Position numbers and translations under genes: made by a program. Positions 13,214 through 25,180 of a stretch of 64,000 nucleotides of DNA are shown here, piece after piece. How positions within the stretch are numbered: position 1 is the stretch's first letter; each line of letters begins with the position of its first letter. Source of the DNA: Agrocybe praecox (Eukaryota; Basidiomycota; Agaricomycetes; Agaricales; Agrocybaceae); the NCBI GenBank assembly GCA_964017145.1, contig OZ024852.1, forward strand, positions 2,295,945 through 2,359,944, in the 5' to 3' direction. The notes beneath the pieces were generated by a model, which saw nothing but the letters and a program-made list of their open reading frames with translations, had not been told where the DNA came from and ran no database searches.

Positions 13214-15192
13214 TCACTCTTCCGCATCAAGGAAGGATTCAGAATCAGTGGTATCGTAATCAGAACTATCTTCAACTTGAAAGAGCCTCCGAACATCGTG
13301 GGTATCGGTTCTCCCCGGCCTAGCCAGTAGTCTCCACCTCGCGGGAGTTAGCTTGATATCTGCGAGAACATTGGTTAAATACAACATTCCATTAGTATCG
13401 CCTTCTTCCAAAAAAATATTCCATCCAAGAAAGACGCGGTTCTTGTTCTCCCTGCTCTCCCTGCTAGGGCGGCCGCCATCTTGTTCGCTCTCGTCTAAGA
13501 AGTCCAGGCTCTCGAGGTAAACTATGATGCCAGCTTGGTGTGAGTATATGATGTCGTACGTATCGATCATCTCAATAGTACAGCCTCGCCGGAGAAGTTC
13601 GAGGTGTTCTTCGTCAAGTGCAGTCGAACGTAATTGTGCTGGAACCACGTCCATAATCGGTGGCACCCAAGGTGGTATTGTATACCTATGAGGCGGATTC
13701 CGTATTTCTTCGTCACTACTGCTATTGAACAGGTCATCATCATCATTATCAGGTCCACTGCTATCGTCGATATCACTATCACTCGAGTCCATGATACGAT
13801 AGGGCAATCGATACCGGGGTGCTCTGAAAGTGATTTCCAAATTGTCGTCGTCTTCAGATTGATGGCTCAAATCCACGAGGTTATCATCCTCATATTCATT
13901 GTCGGACGATTCGTCACGATCATCTTCAGACTCGTCAGGGTCGCTCGGAAATATGCCTTTCCAAGGATCGTGTCCGGAGAAACAGGGAACATCTTGATTG
14001 GGGGCCACTTCATTACCAGCGATGATAGATCGTGATTTCGACAAAGCCGACGCCACTGCCTTAATCATGTAAGCGGGTGCGGGTCGATGTTTAATGACTG
14101 CTCGACAGGAAGGACAAGACTTGGGCCGCAGCAGGACATCGCTAGTCATGATCATATCTTCCAATTCTGCATCTGTATCATCAGAAGGACCCCTTCGGAA
14201 CCATTCCTGCAGGCATTGAAGACATAAAACATGGCCACATGGAGAGAGGCTATTGGTTGTTTGTCAAAATAATTCAGGAGGGAAGGGGGGGAAAGTATAA
14301 TATATTACTTACGTATACGGTTCATGGGGAATGTCCATACATATCTGACAATTGATCGACGATTCTATGGTGGAAAGGAGCTAGCACTCAAGAATTCGGT
14401 AAGAGATAAGTATTATTTTGGATGGCCGAGGATACCTCGTCTTTTTTCCTGCCAATGTCTTTCAAAGTTAAGATTTCTTGTTCCTGAGCGTGTACAACCT
14501 GTTTTCGGTGTTAAATGCATGAGGACAAGACGCAGTCCCAACATACTGACCGACAATGTTGCTGTTAATTCGGCTTGCATCGCCTCGAATTTCTGTTTAC
14601 GACGAAATGCATATTAGATGGATGTAACCTCGATAAAGTTGAGTGGACACACCTGGACTTGTTGGAGGGCTGCTAATTTACATTCCCATAGGGCTTTTTG
14701 TAAAGCATCGATCTCCTTTCCCGTACTGCCATGTTCAGCTTGATTTTCCCTGGATTGCCGGTTACCAAAATGATTGACGTGAATGAGCGTGTGTCGTGAC
14801 GGGTGGGCACCCTCATCCTTGTGTGATATTGTAGTGCTTATCGCAGAAGAAGTTGGCTCGGAAGGAGATGCTGTAATTCTGGCCATCCCACTTTCCGGAG
14901 AATCCTTCCTATTCTGAGTACGTGAGGCTGAGGGGTCAAGCGGTAAAGACTTATTTCTCAAGCCTAGCTGATGGCTCCTTTCCTCAAAACGGTCTCCTAA
15001 GTTCCAGCGAGATGGGGAGTTTCGACGTCGACTTTTCTCTCTGCTCCTTACCATAGACCCTTCCCCTACAGACACTAGGTTGATATTGGAGTTTTCCATA
15101 AGCTGGGCCACTCGGCGCCGTATGGCCTCACTTCCAGAACGCGTCCTCGTTTGCGTATTTCGAGGGGGATATCTCAGCTGACTATCCGGCAT
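13214..15192 (-). CDS. RING-finger (C3HC4) protein, probable E3 ubiquitin ligase
   Basis: This is a probable ubiquitin-protein ligase of unknown substrate. The first exon (15192-14653) encodes a basic, Ser/Arg-rich region ending in a predicted coiled-coil segment (KEIDALQKALWECKLAALQQ). A small second exon continues it (KFEAMQAELTATLS). The third exon, using acceptor GTGCTAG, begins LLSTIESSINCQICMDIPHE. The last exon completes the RING: SPCGHVLCLQCLQEW, then a linker, then CPSCRAVIKHRP. The Cys/His pattern C-x2-C, C-G-H, C-x2-C, C-P-x-C is complete. The C-terminal 230 residues are strongly acidic (many Asp/Glu/Ser runs) with no recognised domain. The order coiled coil, RING, acidic tail resembles chromatin- or DNA-damage-associated ligases, but that is inference. 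All splice junctions keep frame. Confidence 0.85.
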
Positions 15193-15960
15193 TGTGATGC
15201 AGACGGGCGGAGGTCAACGACCGCAAATTTGAGCTTTCAAGCTCCTATCCTATGGCCCGACTCCGCCAGATCCCGAGTGATAAACTGAGCGTACAATAGA
15301 ATATGCCGTTGTAAGTCTGCGAAGGGGCTCTTGTAAGGCTTGGTCAAGCCTGTCTGACTAAGTAACTCTGGCATTCGATACAAGCTGGCGTGGGAACTTT
15401 GTCCAACTTTGTCACAGCGTGTACCTCCACAAATGCTGTGTTTGTTTATTTTCATATCTTTAAGAGACTTTATATGTTGTATATGTTGTATGTATATATA
15501 CCCTAATACATCTTCTTTATGAGCGAAGTATTACCATGACTAAAACGAGCTGAACTGAACTCGGAAACCCTAGGATACGGCCTTACACACCCATCAAGGG
15601 TCTTCCGACTTCGTTCCAGATTGCTCGCTGAAATCGATGTTTTTTTCTTTCAGAAGTTTCTTGGAACCTTACCACTTTCACCAACTAAGTTTAATGTGAG
15701 ATGTACTGATATAATTCTTTCTAAGTTTAAATCTAAGAATAAGCAGCAACTTCGGGCTTGATCGCAACTACATAGATCGACATCATGAGTCGCGGAGATC
15801 AATATAATTGATCGCTAAGATTATCTTGATTAGATCAGATGGATGCTATCGAATCAAAAAGTGAACGGCCGAATCGATGTATTGATGTCTAGTACCGAAA
15901 TTTTATTCCACCCGAACTTGACTCATAACTACATCTATCCCTAAATCCTAAAACCCCAAA
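15193..15960. promoter_or_regulatory. Divergent promoter region, RING gene / ARG1, with Gcn4-type site
   Basis: This 768-bp interval separates two divergent genes. A perfect TGACTCA, the binding site of Gcn4/CPC1 bZIP activators of amino-acid biosynthesis, lies at 15919-15925, 35 bp before the ARG1 start codon. A near match, TGAGTCG, lies at 15786-15792. General amino-acid control of arginine genes is well established in fungi; its operation here is inferred. There is a short TATGTTGTATATGTTGTATG duplication near 15472-15492. Confidence 0.55.
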
Positions 15961-17684
15961 ATGCCTGCCAGCGCCGGTCGTGTTCTTCTTGCCTACTCTG
16001 GAGGTCTCGGTATGTCATACAATCATATCGATAGGTTTTATTAAATTAACGAGGGGCCTTTGTAAAGATACTTCCTGTATCCTTGCCTGGTTGATCGAAC
16101 AGGGATATGAGGTCTACGCTTTCATGGCTGATGTTGGCCAGGAAGAGGTCGGTTTCCTGTTTGCCAAATCACGTAAAACTCGCTATAATTTTTTTATTGT
16201 TAGGACTTCGCTGCTGCAGAAAAGAAAGCGCTCAAAGTCGGAGCAAAGAAATTCTTCTTACAGGTTAATGGATCTTGCTAATGAAATCTCCGCGTATCTG
16301 ACCTTTGTTTCAGGATTTGAAACGCGAGTTTGTCACTGAATTGATTTACCCAGCTGTTCAGGCTAATTGCATCTACGAGGTAAGCTTTGGCACAACGAGG
16401 CAGGAATTTAAACATCGGTAACGCCCAGATTCTAGAACGTCTACCTTCTCGGAACCTCGCTCGCTCGCCCAGTCATTGCTCGTGGGATGATCGAAGTCGC
16501 AGATAAGGAAGGCTGCGAGTGAGTGTCTGCGCATTTCTCAGTGCTATTGTATTGATTCTAAAGGCACCCAGCTTTGTTTCCCATGGATGCACAGGCAAAG
16601 GGAACGATCAAGTCCGTTTCGAACTCGCGTTCTACGGATTGAAGCCTGACATCAAGGTTATCGCCCCATGGCGTATTCCCGGTATGTCACGACCAGTCGG
16701 GGTGAATACGGCAGGGACTAAGAAATATAATGCTCAGAATTCTACAACCGCTTCCCTGGCCGTCAGGCTCTCCTTGCCTACGCAGAAAAGCAGGGCATCC
16801 CCGTCGTACAGACTGCTTCCAAGCCCTGGTCAACAGATGAGAACTTGTTCCACATCTCCTACGAGGCCGGTATCTTGGAGGATCCCAACGTCACTCCCCC
16901 CGTTGACATGTGGAAATTGACCACTGCTCCTGAGAACGCACCAGAAACCCCTGAACGCATCACAATCGAGTTCAAAGCTGGTCTCCCCGTCCGTGTTGTT
17001 GTCCCCGCTGACTCCAAGGAATACACCGACGCCGTCGACATCTTCAACGCCCTCAACGCCCTCGGTAGGAAGCATGGCATTGGCAGAATCGATATCGTCG
17101 AGAATCGCTTCATCGGTGTCAAGTCCCGCGGATGCTACGAGACCCCCGGAGCCACCATCTTGCGTGCTGCCCACGTTGATCTCGAGGGTCTCACTCTCGA
17201 CAGGAACGTCCGTGCGTTGAGAGATCAATTCACCACCATCGAGTTCAGCCGAATCCTCTATAACGGCCACTTCTTCACTCCCGAACGCGAGTTCGTCACC
17301 AGCTCCATCCCTACCAGTCAGAGGACTGTCAATGGATTGGTCCGATTGAAATTGTACAAGGGTAATGTTGTCGTCGAGGGACGTGAGAGCTCAGAAGTAC
17401 GTTATTTTCCATCGGCGTCTTTTCTCTTCTCACGATCAATGATCTATTTCTCCTCCAGGGTCTCTATGATGAGCAACAGTCCTCCATGGACGAGCTCGGT
17501 GGATTCGAACCCACAGATACCTCCGGATTTATCCAAATCGAATCGATCCGAATCAAAAAGTACGTCGAACGTGTGGCCTTGAAAGAAAGTATATCTTATA
17601 ATGTCATACAGGTGGGCTCAAGCCAACATCCGCAAAGGACAAGCCGGTGTCGGCCCCAAAGACGTCTATGGCAGCCGTGTCTAA
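15961..17684 (+). CDS. ARG1: Argininosuccinate synthase
   Basis: The enzyme joins citrulline and aspartate using ATP, the penultimate step of arginine synthesis, in the cytosol. The N-terminal P-loop-like motif of the N-type ATP pyrophosphatase family is clear: [18 protein letters not shown], formed by splicing a short first exon to the next at G|ATACTTCC. Further family blocks are [76 protein letters not shown] and YETPGATIL. The protein ends at [12 protein letters not shown] and has about the normal length for the family (a little over 400 residues). Six or seven short introns are all in consensus. It is a single-copy housekeeping gene with a Gcn4-type site 35 bp upstream of the ATG. Confidence 0.97.
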
Positions 17685-18157
17685 ATTTTTTTCTTGCGTT
17701 TCGTTTTGTCACATCTACAAATTTTCAATGTATTGTTGCTTCCCCCTTCGTCTGCCGAAAACAGGGCTTAAAATTCATAGTAAAAAATTAATTTTGTAAT
17801 ATTGTTTAAGCAAATATAGATATGAATGATTAAAGACAGCTGTATTTTGGCCAACATACATGATCCTGCTGCCTCAGGACACTTGCATCGAGAGTGGTGG
17901 TGGGTTTGTGGTCTTGTTCGACTGTGTTCGACTGTCTGAACCACGGAGTACCATTGCCATGACCATGACAGACATAATCTCCAGGGATGGAAATTGGCAC
18001 AAATAATGTACCCGTGGCTCGAAGCATGGCGCATGACGGTCTGCCAGGTAGCATTTTCCTGACTAAGGGTGGTGTGCCCACAACTTGTGAGGTGGAGACG
18101 GATGGAGGCCTTATAGGCGAAAACCAATAAAGGCTAACGAGGTCCGGCTGAATGTCG
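17685..18157. other. Convergent intergenic region
   Basis: A 473-bp stretch between the stop codons of ARG1 (+) and the Tpt1-like gene (-). It should hold both 3' ends. A small direct duplication of GTTCGACTGT lies near 17918-17937. No gene is seen. Confidence 0.5.
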
Positions 18158-19088
18158 TTAGCCCTTCCTTCGAGGTAAACCTGTGTTGTGTAGCAAATCC
18201 TTCTTCTTGAGTTCAATTTCGACGGCATTGTGAAACGACTCTGGTGGGATGACTCGGTTACGATTGCCTACGGCGTAAATTTTGCGGTTCCAGGTAATGA
18301 AAAACATCGTTCCCAATTTCATAGCCTTCTCTGGGTTGATACTAACACATACACGATCGACATGGTTAGGGATTCGATGACCTGTAAATTCATCGTTTAA
18401 TTCATAAGCTATGTGACAGATCAAAGATACTTACTGGCATATACCTGACCGTCCAAGGTACGGAATAGAGGTATGACGCAATCTTCGCTTTCATGTATAC
18501 CGAATTCCCCTGGAAAACATACTCAGAAAATATTTCATATAGAGCAACGAATTACTCTTACTTATAGTGTCCCACTGGTCAGGGTGGCAAACATATGTTA
18601 GGGTTGGCAACCTTGTCTCATTAAGAACCCTGTGGGTCCGACCGTCAACAACCTTTTGCAAGCGCTATGAGTTGGGTACACGAGAAAAAGTAGACACCGA
18701 GAGAGTACGCGTACAGGTATGTTGTGACCTCTTCTCGCCCTAGTCCACCAAGATTCCGTCATAACCCCATTATGGTATTCAGGCAATCGAGCCACTTCAA
18801 AGGAATCCAAGGGGTCGCGTTGGCACGCTTTTACGAATTTCTTGAAGTCATAATCCCTGTAAAAATCGTGGCGCAGCTAATTCAACTGTCATTAGCTTTA
18901 AAGAGAGGGTGCAGAGAATGGCTAGGACATACGATATCCGTCACACGCACGAACCCGTCTGGCATTATTTGATAACCCAAATCCCTAGCAGTGTATCGAA
19001 GAATTTGTGCAGTGGTTACTGAAAACAGGAATTGTTGAGTTTCGACGGTAGGCGCGCTCTTCTTTTCCTCCTTTGCAAGCGTCTCCAT
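18158..19088 (-). CDS. Divergent Tpt1/KptA-like tRNA 2'-phosphotransferase
   Basis: In fungi Tpt1 removes the 2'-phosphate left at the splice junction of tRNAs, using NAD+. The N-terminal block reads QILRYTARDLGYQIMPDGFV then RVTDI, matching the family's LRHGA...PDGYV region. The next exons give DFYRDYDFKKFVKACQ and WWTRARRGHNIP, equivalent to the RANQGHS motif. The C-terminal exons give RVCVSINPEKAMKLG and the tail NRVIPPESFHNAVEIELKKK. Key differences: the usual Arg-His pair near the N-terminus is Arg-Tyr, and the usual His-Gly-Thr motif is replaced by VCHPDQW. Catalytic competence is therefore doubtful. The start is uncertain: an ATG at 19088 gives a family-like length, while an upstream in-frame ATG at 19439 would add about 117 residues. 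It could be a Tpt1 paralogue with another NAD-linked role. Confidence 0.65.
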
Positions 19089-19798
19089 AGCAAGCCTCTG
19101 TGCCGTGTGCTCAGGAGTGACGTGATGAGTTAGTGTAGGTGAAGAGGTCTGTTCTTTTCGAGTAATTGGAGTTTTCTCGGGTATGGCGTCCGCCACGACC
19201 CCTTTCATTGACCGTATAGAATTTACGTTCAGAAAAGGTTTAATCAACAGCGGAGGTGGGCCGGACTTTCCAGACGACCCATATCTTTTCCTTTCCCAAT
19301 GCAGAACCTGTTTCTCATTTTTTCGGAGGACCTGAAGAAGAGGCGAAAGAGGGAGTTGTAACGCGTGCCGAACGGTTTGAGTGTATTGCCCACATCTGAC
19401 GGCTGCAATTTGCATGTCGTGGCAGACGGGTATGTGCACTAAGAATCAACGTTCCTGGACCAATCTACGGGCGAGGAAACCAGCTGCCGACGATGAAGAA
19501 CATACGGGATGGGTGGAAGCAAATTCAGTCGCCAGCAAAATTTGGCCACCTCTATTGGCTTACCATCACGTGCTTGAAATTCTATGTCGCGTTTAATTTT
19601 AGCTTTAACCCCGACCCCCGGCGCTGGCCTAATTGACGACTCCTCCGGACTCCAAAGCTGGCAGAAACTCTGGGAGCTTGAGAACTCCTAGCTCAGTGTT
19701 TACTAGGTAAAGAGCTCTGAGATGATCCTATTGGCGGTACTGTGCACTGATCTTCTCCTGCCTGGCTGTACAATCTGAGGATTGAGAAAAGTAAGAGA

Positions 19799-21169
19799 AT
19801 GACTTTTTGTCATAAATACTACAAGGTTCCTGGTCAGATTTCTATGCCTGCCACATTTTTCGTTAACTGGCGTATCGCTAGGCCGCTTTTATTTGTTTCT
19901 GTCGGCCTCACTTTTGTTCTGTATTACTTGTATTATACGTTCAAACCCCCTACTGCTCTTTACGATGATCTTTTCACCTCGGAAAGAGGTCTATCCAAGA
20001 ACCTGATACATAACGAGCGAGGAAATCGTTATGTCAAGTTTCGACAGCTACAGGGAGCTGGTTTCAATAAGCAGGTACGTTAAACATACTCTGCGACATG
20101 AAAGGCTCTTATTGTTTTCGCACAGGCCCAGGAGATTCTTCTGTATCACCATCTTGCACTACAAACATCACGGGTATATGTGTATCAGCCGTTAATATGG
20201 CGTCCAAGAGGAGAGAATGCTGGAGTCTCTTTATCTGCTTTTATGACTGGCGTTACAGAAAACTCTGTTAGCGACAGCGTCTTTGATGAAGTCTGTCCCC
20301 CGGAAGACGTCGTTCAGGCCAAGCTAAGTTGATCAGTGGAATCATACCAAAAGCATATTGAACCGGAAGGATAGATGCGTCGTCGTCGATGATTGGATCT
20401 TTAACTGGGCGTATGTCCTTCATGTTGCTTGAAGGTGTTACTGAGCTAACTGTTCTTAGTTTCCTTGAGTCTGCGGGTACCCCCACCGTTTGGCCTTCTT
20501 TCCAGAAATATTTGGGTATCCACTTCAAATGGTCGGACTATATCTTGGATATTGCCAACCGCACTCAGACTCAGCTCCAACTAAAACCCAAACTGAGTCA
20601 ATCAACAGAGGGAAATGATTCGTACATGGCCCTTCACCTTCGTCGCGGTGACTTCCAAAGGCCACTGTGAATACCTTGCCGAAGTTCGCAAGGGTTTCAT
20701 GTCTTGGGCCACTCCCCCCCTGTTACAGCCGACAGTTATTGCACCCGCTCTCGACACGTACAATAGTACATCTGTCATGGAGCATTGCTATCCTACCCTC
20801 CATCGAACCCTTGAAGCTGTCACCCACCAAGCGCGCAATCGACCACACCTCAGGACGCTGCATATTATACACGACGGTGCATGGGACCACCCAACTGTCT
20901 ACCTTCAATATTACAAACTTGCAGAAGCACTCATGAACGCGGCATGGGCAAAGGGACAAGACTGACAGTCGGGTCCCATGCTTCGTGTAACACACAGTAC
21001 ATAAACCCCCATTGCGCGTGGCGAAAGAGATTTCGCTGTCTGCGTCGACGTCGAAATGGCCAGACGTGCAGAGGTATTCATAGGTAATGCATACTCGAAC
21101 TTGAGCTCGCAGGTCGTAGCTCTTCGGCTTGGGGACGGCGGAAAAGTAGATGATATAAATTTTATTTGA
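19799..21169 (+). pseudogene. Broken fungal O-fucosyltransferase-like glycosyltransferase
   Basis: The intact relatives are type II Golgi membrane glycosyltransferases resembling GDP-fucose protein O-fucosyltransferases. The start codon is followed by one N-terminal membrane anchor (RPLLFVSVGLTFVLYYLYY) and a stem. The catalytic region shows RYVKFRQLQGAGFNKQAQEI, then VVVDDWIFNW, then the family's LHLRRGDF motif. Two introns (after GAGFNKQ, and 20411-20459) are still perfect. The frame is broken by a one-base shift near 20328, a second near 20662 just after RRGDFQR, a TGA at 20963-20965 and a TAA at 21002-21004. After these the frame continues (GERDFAVCVDVEMA...) to a natural stop at 21167-21169. 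Either the gene is a recent pseudogene or the assembly has several errors; two in-frame stops favour the former. Confidence 0.75.
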
Positions 21170-21979
21170 GCGCGCGGGGACATTCTATCTATTGTATAAC
21201 TGCTTTTTGCACTTATTTATTACCTTTCAGCTTGCATTCTACACTGTGGAATACTATGGGATACCATTCTTGTATACCACTAATGTGAACATGGTACTAG
21301 TCTACTATTATCACCAGGAAATTTGGTTGACGAAACATCGCCTCGTTCAGCCTCCGACATAGGTTTCTGGAAAATGTAGAAAGAAAACAGCGCTGATGTT
21401 CCATACTAGTATCGCAGTGCAGAAATTCCGAGGGAGTCGCGATTAACTAGCCTTCTACGCTCATGGCCCTTGTCCAGCCACCTCTTTACCATGTTTTTGG
21501 AGAGCTATGGCTGCGGTTGAACGTCTGTTTACTTGTTGAACGCCGCGGAAACGCAAATAACCCTCCATCAGCAAAATTCGCTCCACAAAATACGTTACCA
21601 CGCACGTTGCGCTGTCTGGAATTCAATCTTGATGTATATTTTAAGATATTCCTATTTCGAGATTTCCGACATGGAGAGGCCGCACCAACCCATACTTGCT
21701 ACTTACTGCGTAGGTAGGGACCCGCAGTGCACTTGTCATATTTCTCTGTCTAGTTGTCAGGATCTGCAATATTTCGCTATCAGACATGCACAGACACATA
21801 CTCCCTAACTCTCTAATATGCCTCGAAACGCGGAAAAGCTCAGCTGTATGCGGAATATGTCAGTCGGCAGAGATGACTATCAATTGGGTTTTGACTTGTA
21901 AGAAAGTTATAAAAAGGTGTTGCGCTGATCTCCTAGGTCAACAACTTTGCTCCTTGTACATTTTTTTGCCTTTCCCTCG
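21170..21979. other. Intergenic region, no gene seen
   Basis: About 800 bp between the broken fucosyltransferase and the membrane-protein gene. Short overlapping frames on the plus strand (21463-21986) show no family resemblance. The last 100 bp are pyrimidine-rich and likely serve as the promoter and leader of the next gene. Confidence 0.45.
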
Positions 21980-23214
21980 ATGGTGAATTTCCCAGCTCCT
22001 GTTGGTGGGACCCCTCTGTCGTTGGATTTCGCCCCGTCGATAGTGTTCGCGGTTCTTTACGGCTTGCTCTTCCCCCTAGTGGTATATCGGATATTATCGA
22101 GGAGGTCCCGAGTTCTTCTGCTGATTGGAACTGGAGTTTTCTCGATTGAGAGGTAAGGAATAGTTGTGTATATATAGCAACAATATTGGCTAAAGCACTT
22201 TGGTCCTCCTAGAATTGTCATTTATGCATTACGTGCCTCTCAGACCCATGATGACTCTCGCCGCTACTCGCGTGGGTTGACCACGTACATGCAAATTAGT
22301 TTCGGGATGGGCTACATCAACATCGCAAATGACAGCGTAGGTTTCATCCGCTGCCTACTCGTGAACGCCACCTTTGGATCGGACACCTACCCGAATTCAC
22401 CTGCTGGTAGGACCAAAGGAGCGGTTTGCCTCCCTCCGCCAGAGAATACGCCTGACCAGCCAAAGCTGCGCTTCTGGTTTCGCAGGCTGACGGATCTCCT
22501 CCGCTACGCATTTTTGGCTAGCATTGTCCCTTCGATTATAGCCCAGGCTCATTATAGTAATGTCATGGATAATCAAGGCAAAGCTGACAGTACGGCAACG
22601 CTCAGGTACGCTTTCGTGTCTTGCAGTACGCTTTTTCACCCTTCCCGAACGCCATATGGTAGATATGTGAGCACCGGCGTGGCTCTAGCGATGTGTGTCA
22701 TCTTGCTGTTAATCATTGCCTGGACCGTGATGAAGTTTCCTGCAAGAGCTGTAAGCAGACGTAGCGCAGCACTTGCAAGTCTGAACATTGTCCTCATGGT
22801 CAGTATCATTGTGTCTCACTTCTTTTAGTAAAAATGTTGTTGCTTACTATGAAGGTGTCTTTACAGTCCATCGTGGCGATTTACCGTTTGTCTATCATGA
22901 ACGTTAGGACGACGTCACTGGCGGTGTTTAGCCCGTTGAATAGACCCGGTGCAAAGGCCGAATTTTACATCTTCCACGCTCTTCCGGAATGGCTCGTCAT
23001 GTGCATACTACTTTCTATCAACGCTCGCAAGACGTTCAGTACCGGGCTTGCGGGTGATTGGAGGCCGGTGGATAAGGCCAAGAAGAGCGAAAAAGAAGAT
23101 ACTCAAGACGTGGAGAAAGCAAAGGATGATCAAGCTGTGGAGAAAGCAACGGATAATCAAGCTGTGGAAAAGAAGCAGCCTGAAGAAATTTCCACCGTTA
23201 ACGTAGTAGAGTAG
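21980..23214 (+). CDS. Seven-helix membrane protein of an uncharacterised fungal family (DUF7702-like)
   Basis: This is an integral membrane protein of unknown function. Four exons (21980-22152, 22213-22605, 22663-22798, 22867-23214) give 349 residues. Seven hydrophobic segments are visible: SIVFAVLYGLLFPLVVYRI, VLLLIGTGVFSIERIVIYAL, a Met/Gly-rich helix around QISFGMGYINIA, YAFLASIVPSIIAQAHY, VALAMCVILLLIIAWTVM, a helix spanning LNIVLMSIVAIYRL, and LPEWLVMCILLSIN. The cytoplasmic-type tail after WRPVDKAKK is highly charged and contains two to three imperfect copies of an 11-residue unit (DDQAVEKATDN). Topology and the low-complexity tail recall fungal RTA1-like or DUF7702 proteins; the family name is from memory and should be treated as tentative. 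No breaks were found. The gene stands alone. Confidence 0.8.
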
Positions 23215-25167
23215 GTAATGACTTGTCATTCATTCATACGTACGTAGTGTGCTATATACCGAGTGTAATTAATTGTACTAGCAATTGTACTAGCCATTGA
23301 CCCGTGCTTCGTACGGTTTTTTTGCCTGACTGTATTCCAACTTCCAAGTGAAAATAAAACTTCTCAAGATACAGTCGAAAGGCAACACTGCTGCTTGCCG
23401 AACTGTAACACTTTTGCTTGCTTTCTTTGCCGCCACTTGTCGTTGCCCATTTTTAGAAATATTGCGAAATAAGGTAAATGTATATCGACTCTCGAGATAA
23501 ATAGAAATACATGGTATCTAGATTCTACAAAATCTGAATGTAGTGCTAGTAAGATGTATTAAGCACCATCAAAGCACCATCAAAACAGGAGCAAAATGTA
23601 AGCCTACAAGAGCTCTAGCGCTCGCAAGGCGCAGGTCACAGCGTCTGTTTTCCTCTGCCAGAGCAAGGGCTAGTGTTTCAGGTCTTGCTGCAGCATGACA
23701 TCTCGTTCTTATAGTGGCTTGGGCACTGTTCTCACCTTGAACCTGCGCGGGACACCGTTCTCCCAAAGAAATCTGGAAGGCAAGTATCTGAAACGTGGAA
23801 TATTTTTCTCCATGTATCCCATAACAGTAGATCCGGTCTTACTGCAGCCGGACCCGGAGCACTTTGCGCCACACATGCATTAAGTGAATTTGGGAAAAGA
23901 ATCTGCCAAGCGCATCATCGGTGACGGTGCAGGGTATGAGATGCTCTCGAGTCCGTCATAGATATCAGGGATACATTTCGCGATGATATCAGAGATTGGT
24001 TGCGCGACAGCAGCGAACCTCCGAATTTCAAGCAACTGCCTTCAATGCCACCTTCATCAAGACTAAGAGAAGAGTTCAGCGTCTTGAGAAAGTAAGTAAT
24101 AGAGTGAGCCTGTATGAGGGACTTTTAGAATGCCATTTTCAACTTTGCACAATTTTAGGTCTAAAATAATAGCATCCCTGCTTGAAGGACTGGGTGCCGG
24201 GCGTCGAAGTTTTAATCAATTTAATTTGAATTTGATCGTTCCATTTGTATGCTTTGGCGTTGTACTCAGTCAATCAGAATGCCTCTTTGTCCCAAGTGAG
24301 AAAGAGTGTTGTCGTATTATAATATAGATAGATATTGGTATAGTAGGATACAAAGAAGTACCTGTATCAGTTGGAGGACTGCAAGAGATCGCCTTTTGAC
24401 CAAAACCCAAGCAAAATCAAGAGCGAGAAAGTAATGCGATAATCATAGCGAGAGTGAGAGCGAGAGTGAGAGCGCGGCCGCAAGAAAGGCAGCGTGGCCC
24501 GTATACCAAGAAGGGTGGTTTGTCTAGCCAATGAGAGAGCGTCTTTATCCCCCGTGAGAAAACCCGTGTCGTATTATAAGATAGGTTATAAGATAGGTTA
24601 TAAGATAGATATCTACATAAGTGTGTATAGTACCTCAGTACTTGCAACAAATCCGCAATCATGTGTCGAAGGGACAAGACAGGTGAGGTAAGCCGCGAAG
24701 TGACCGTGGTTTCCTGTGTTTTCCCGGAAGTCGCAAAAGAGCGTAGAAAGACGCGTTTTTTGTAGGATACACAAAATATGATAGTTTTATGATAATTCTC
24801 TGGGCTTGAAGGCGTATGAATCGCCAAGGTAATCCAGGAACTGTGCACAGAAATTCGACATTAGTACAATATGATATCAGTGCTCGGCCGGACCCCTCAT
24901 ACCTCTGAATGGCTTCGCTACACTGGCAGTTATGGGCAAAGATACAAAAACCTAGACGTTTTAACTACTACGGAGGCCAGTATAATATCAAAAGAAGTTC
25001 GAAGACTACCATGATAGATAATAACAACTTCAACGTTCAAGCCAAATCTATGTTCCCAGAATCCAGAACCCCCACAGAGGATACATTTTATACACACCCA
25101 AGTAGCACCAGTCGCTCACCTTTTGAAAAACCGGACCGGCGTCAATCTGATTCTTCGGAGATCAAAA
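23215..25167. other. Intergenic region up to the LINE insertion
   Basis: Nearly 2 kb without a supported gene. It contains the degenerate repeat pair described at 24269-24615 and a GAGAGTGAGAGC-type short repeat at 24448-24475. A frame at 24909-25175 ends at the LINE target site but has no recognisable content. Confidence 0.45.
24269..24615. repeat. Pair of degenerate ~65-bp repeats; second copy expanded by a 12-bp minisatellite
   Basis: The segment at 24269-24333 (CAATCAGAATGCCTCTTTGT ... TCGTATTATAATATAGATAG) recurs at 24528-24615 in the same orientation with about 80 percent similarity by eye. In the second copy the 3' end contains two and a half copies of ATAGGTTATAAG, absent from the first. 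Between them lies a GAGAGTGAGAGC-type simple repeat. Confidence 0.55.
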
Positions 25168-25180
25168 AAGATTGAGGAAT

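Noticed and set aside
24909..25175. Plus-strand frame of 88 codons ending at the LINE target site, as if interrupted by the insertion
   Set aside because: Joining the empty site leaves the same stop codon (GATTGA), so the LINE did not interrupt it. No family content is visible.
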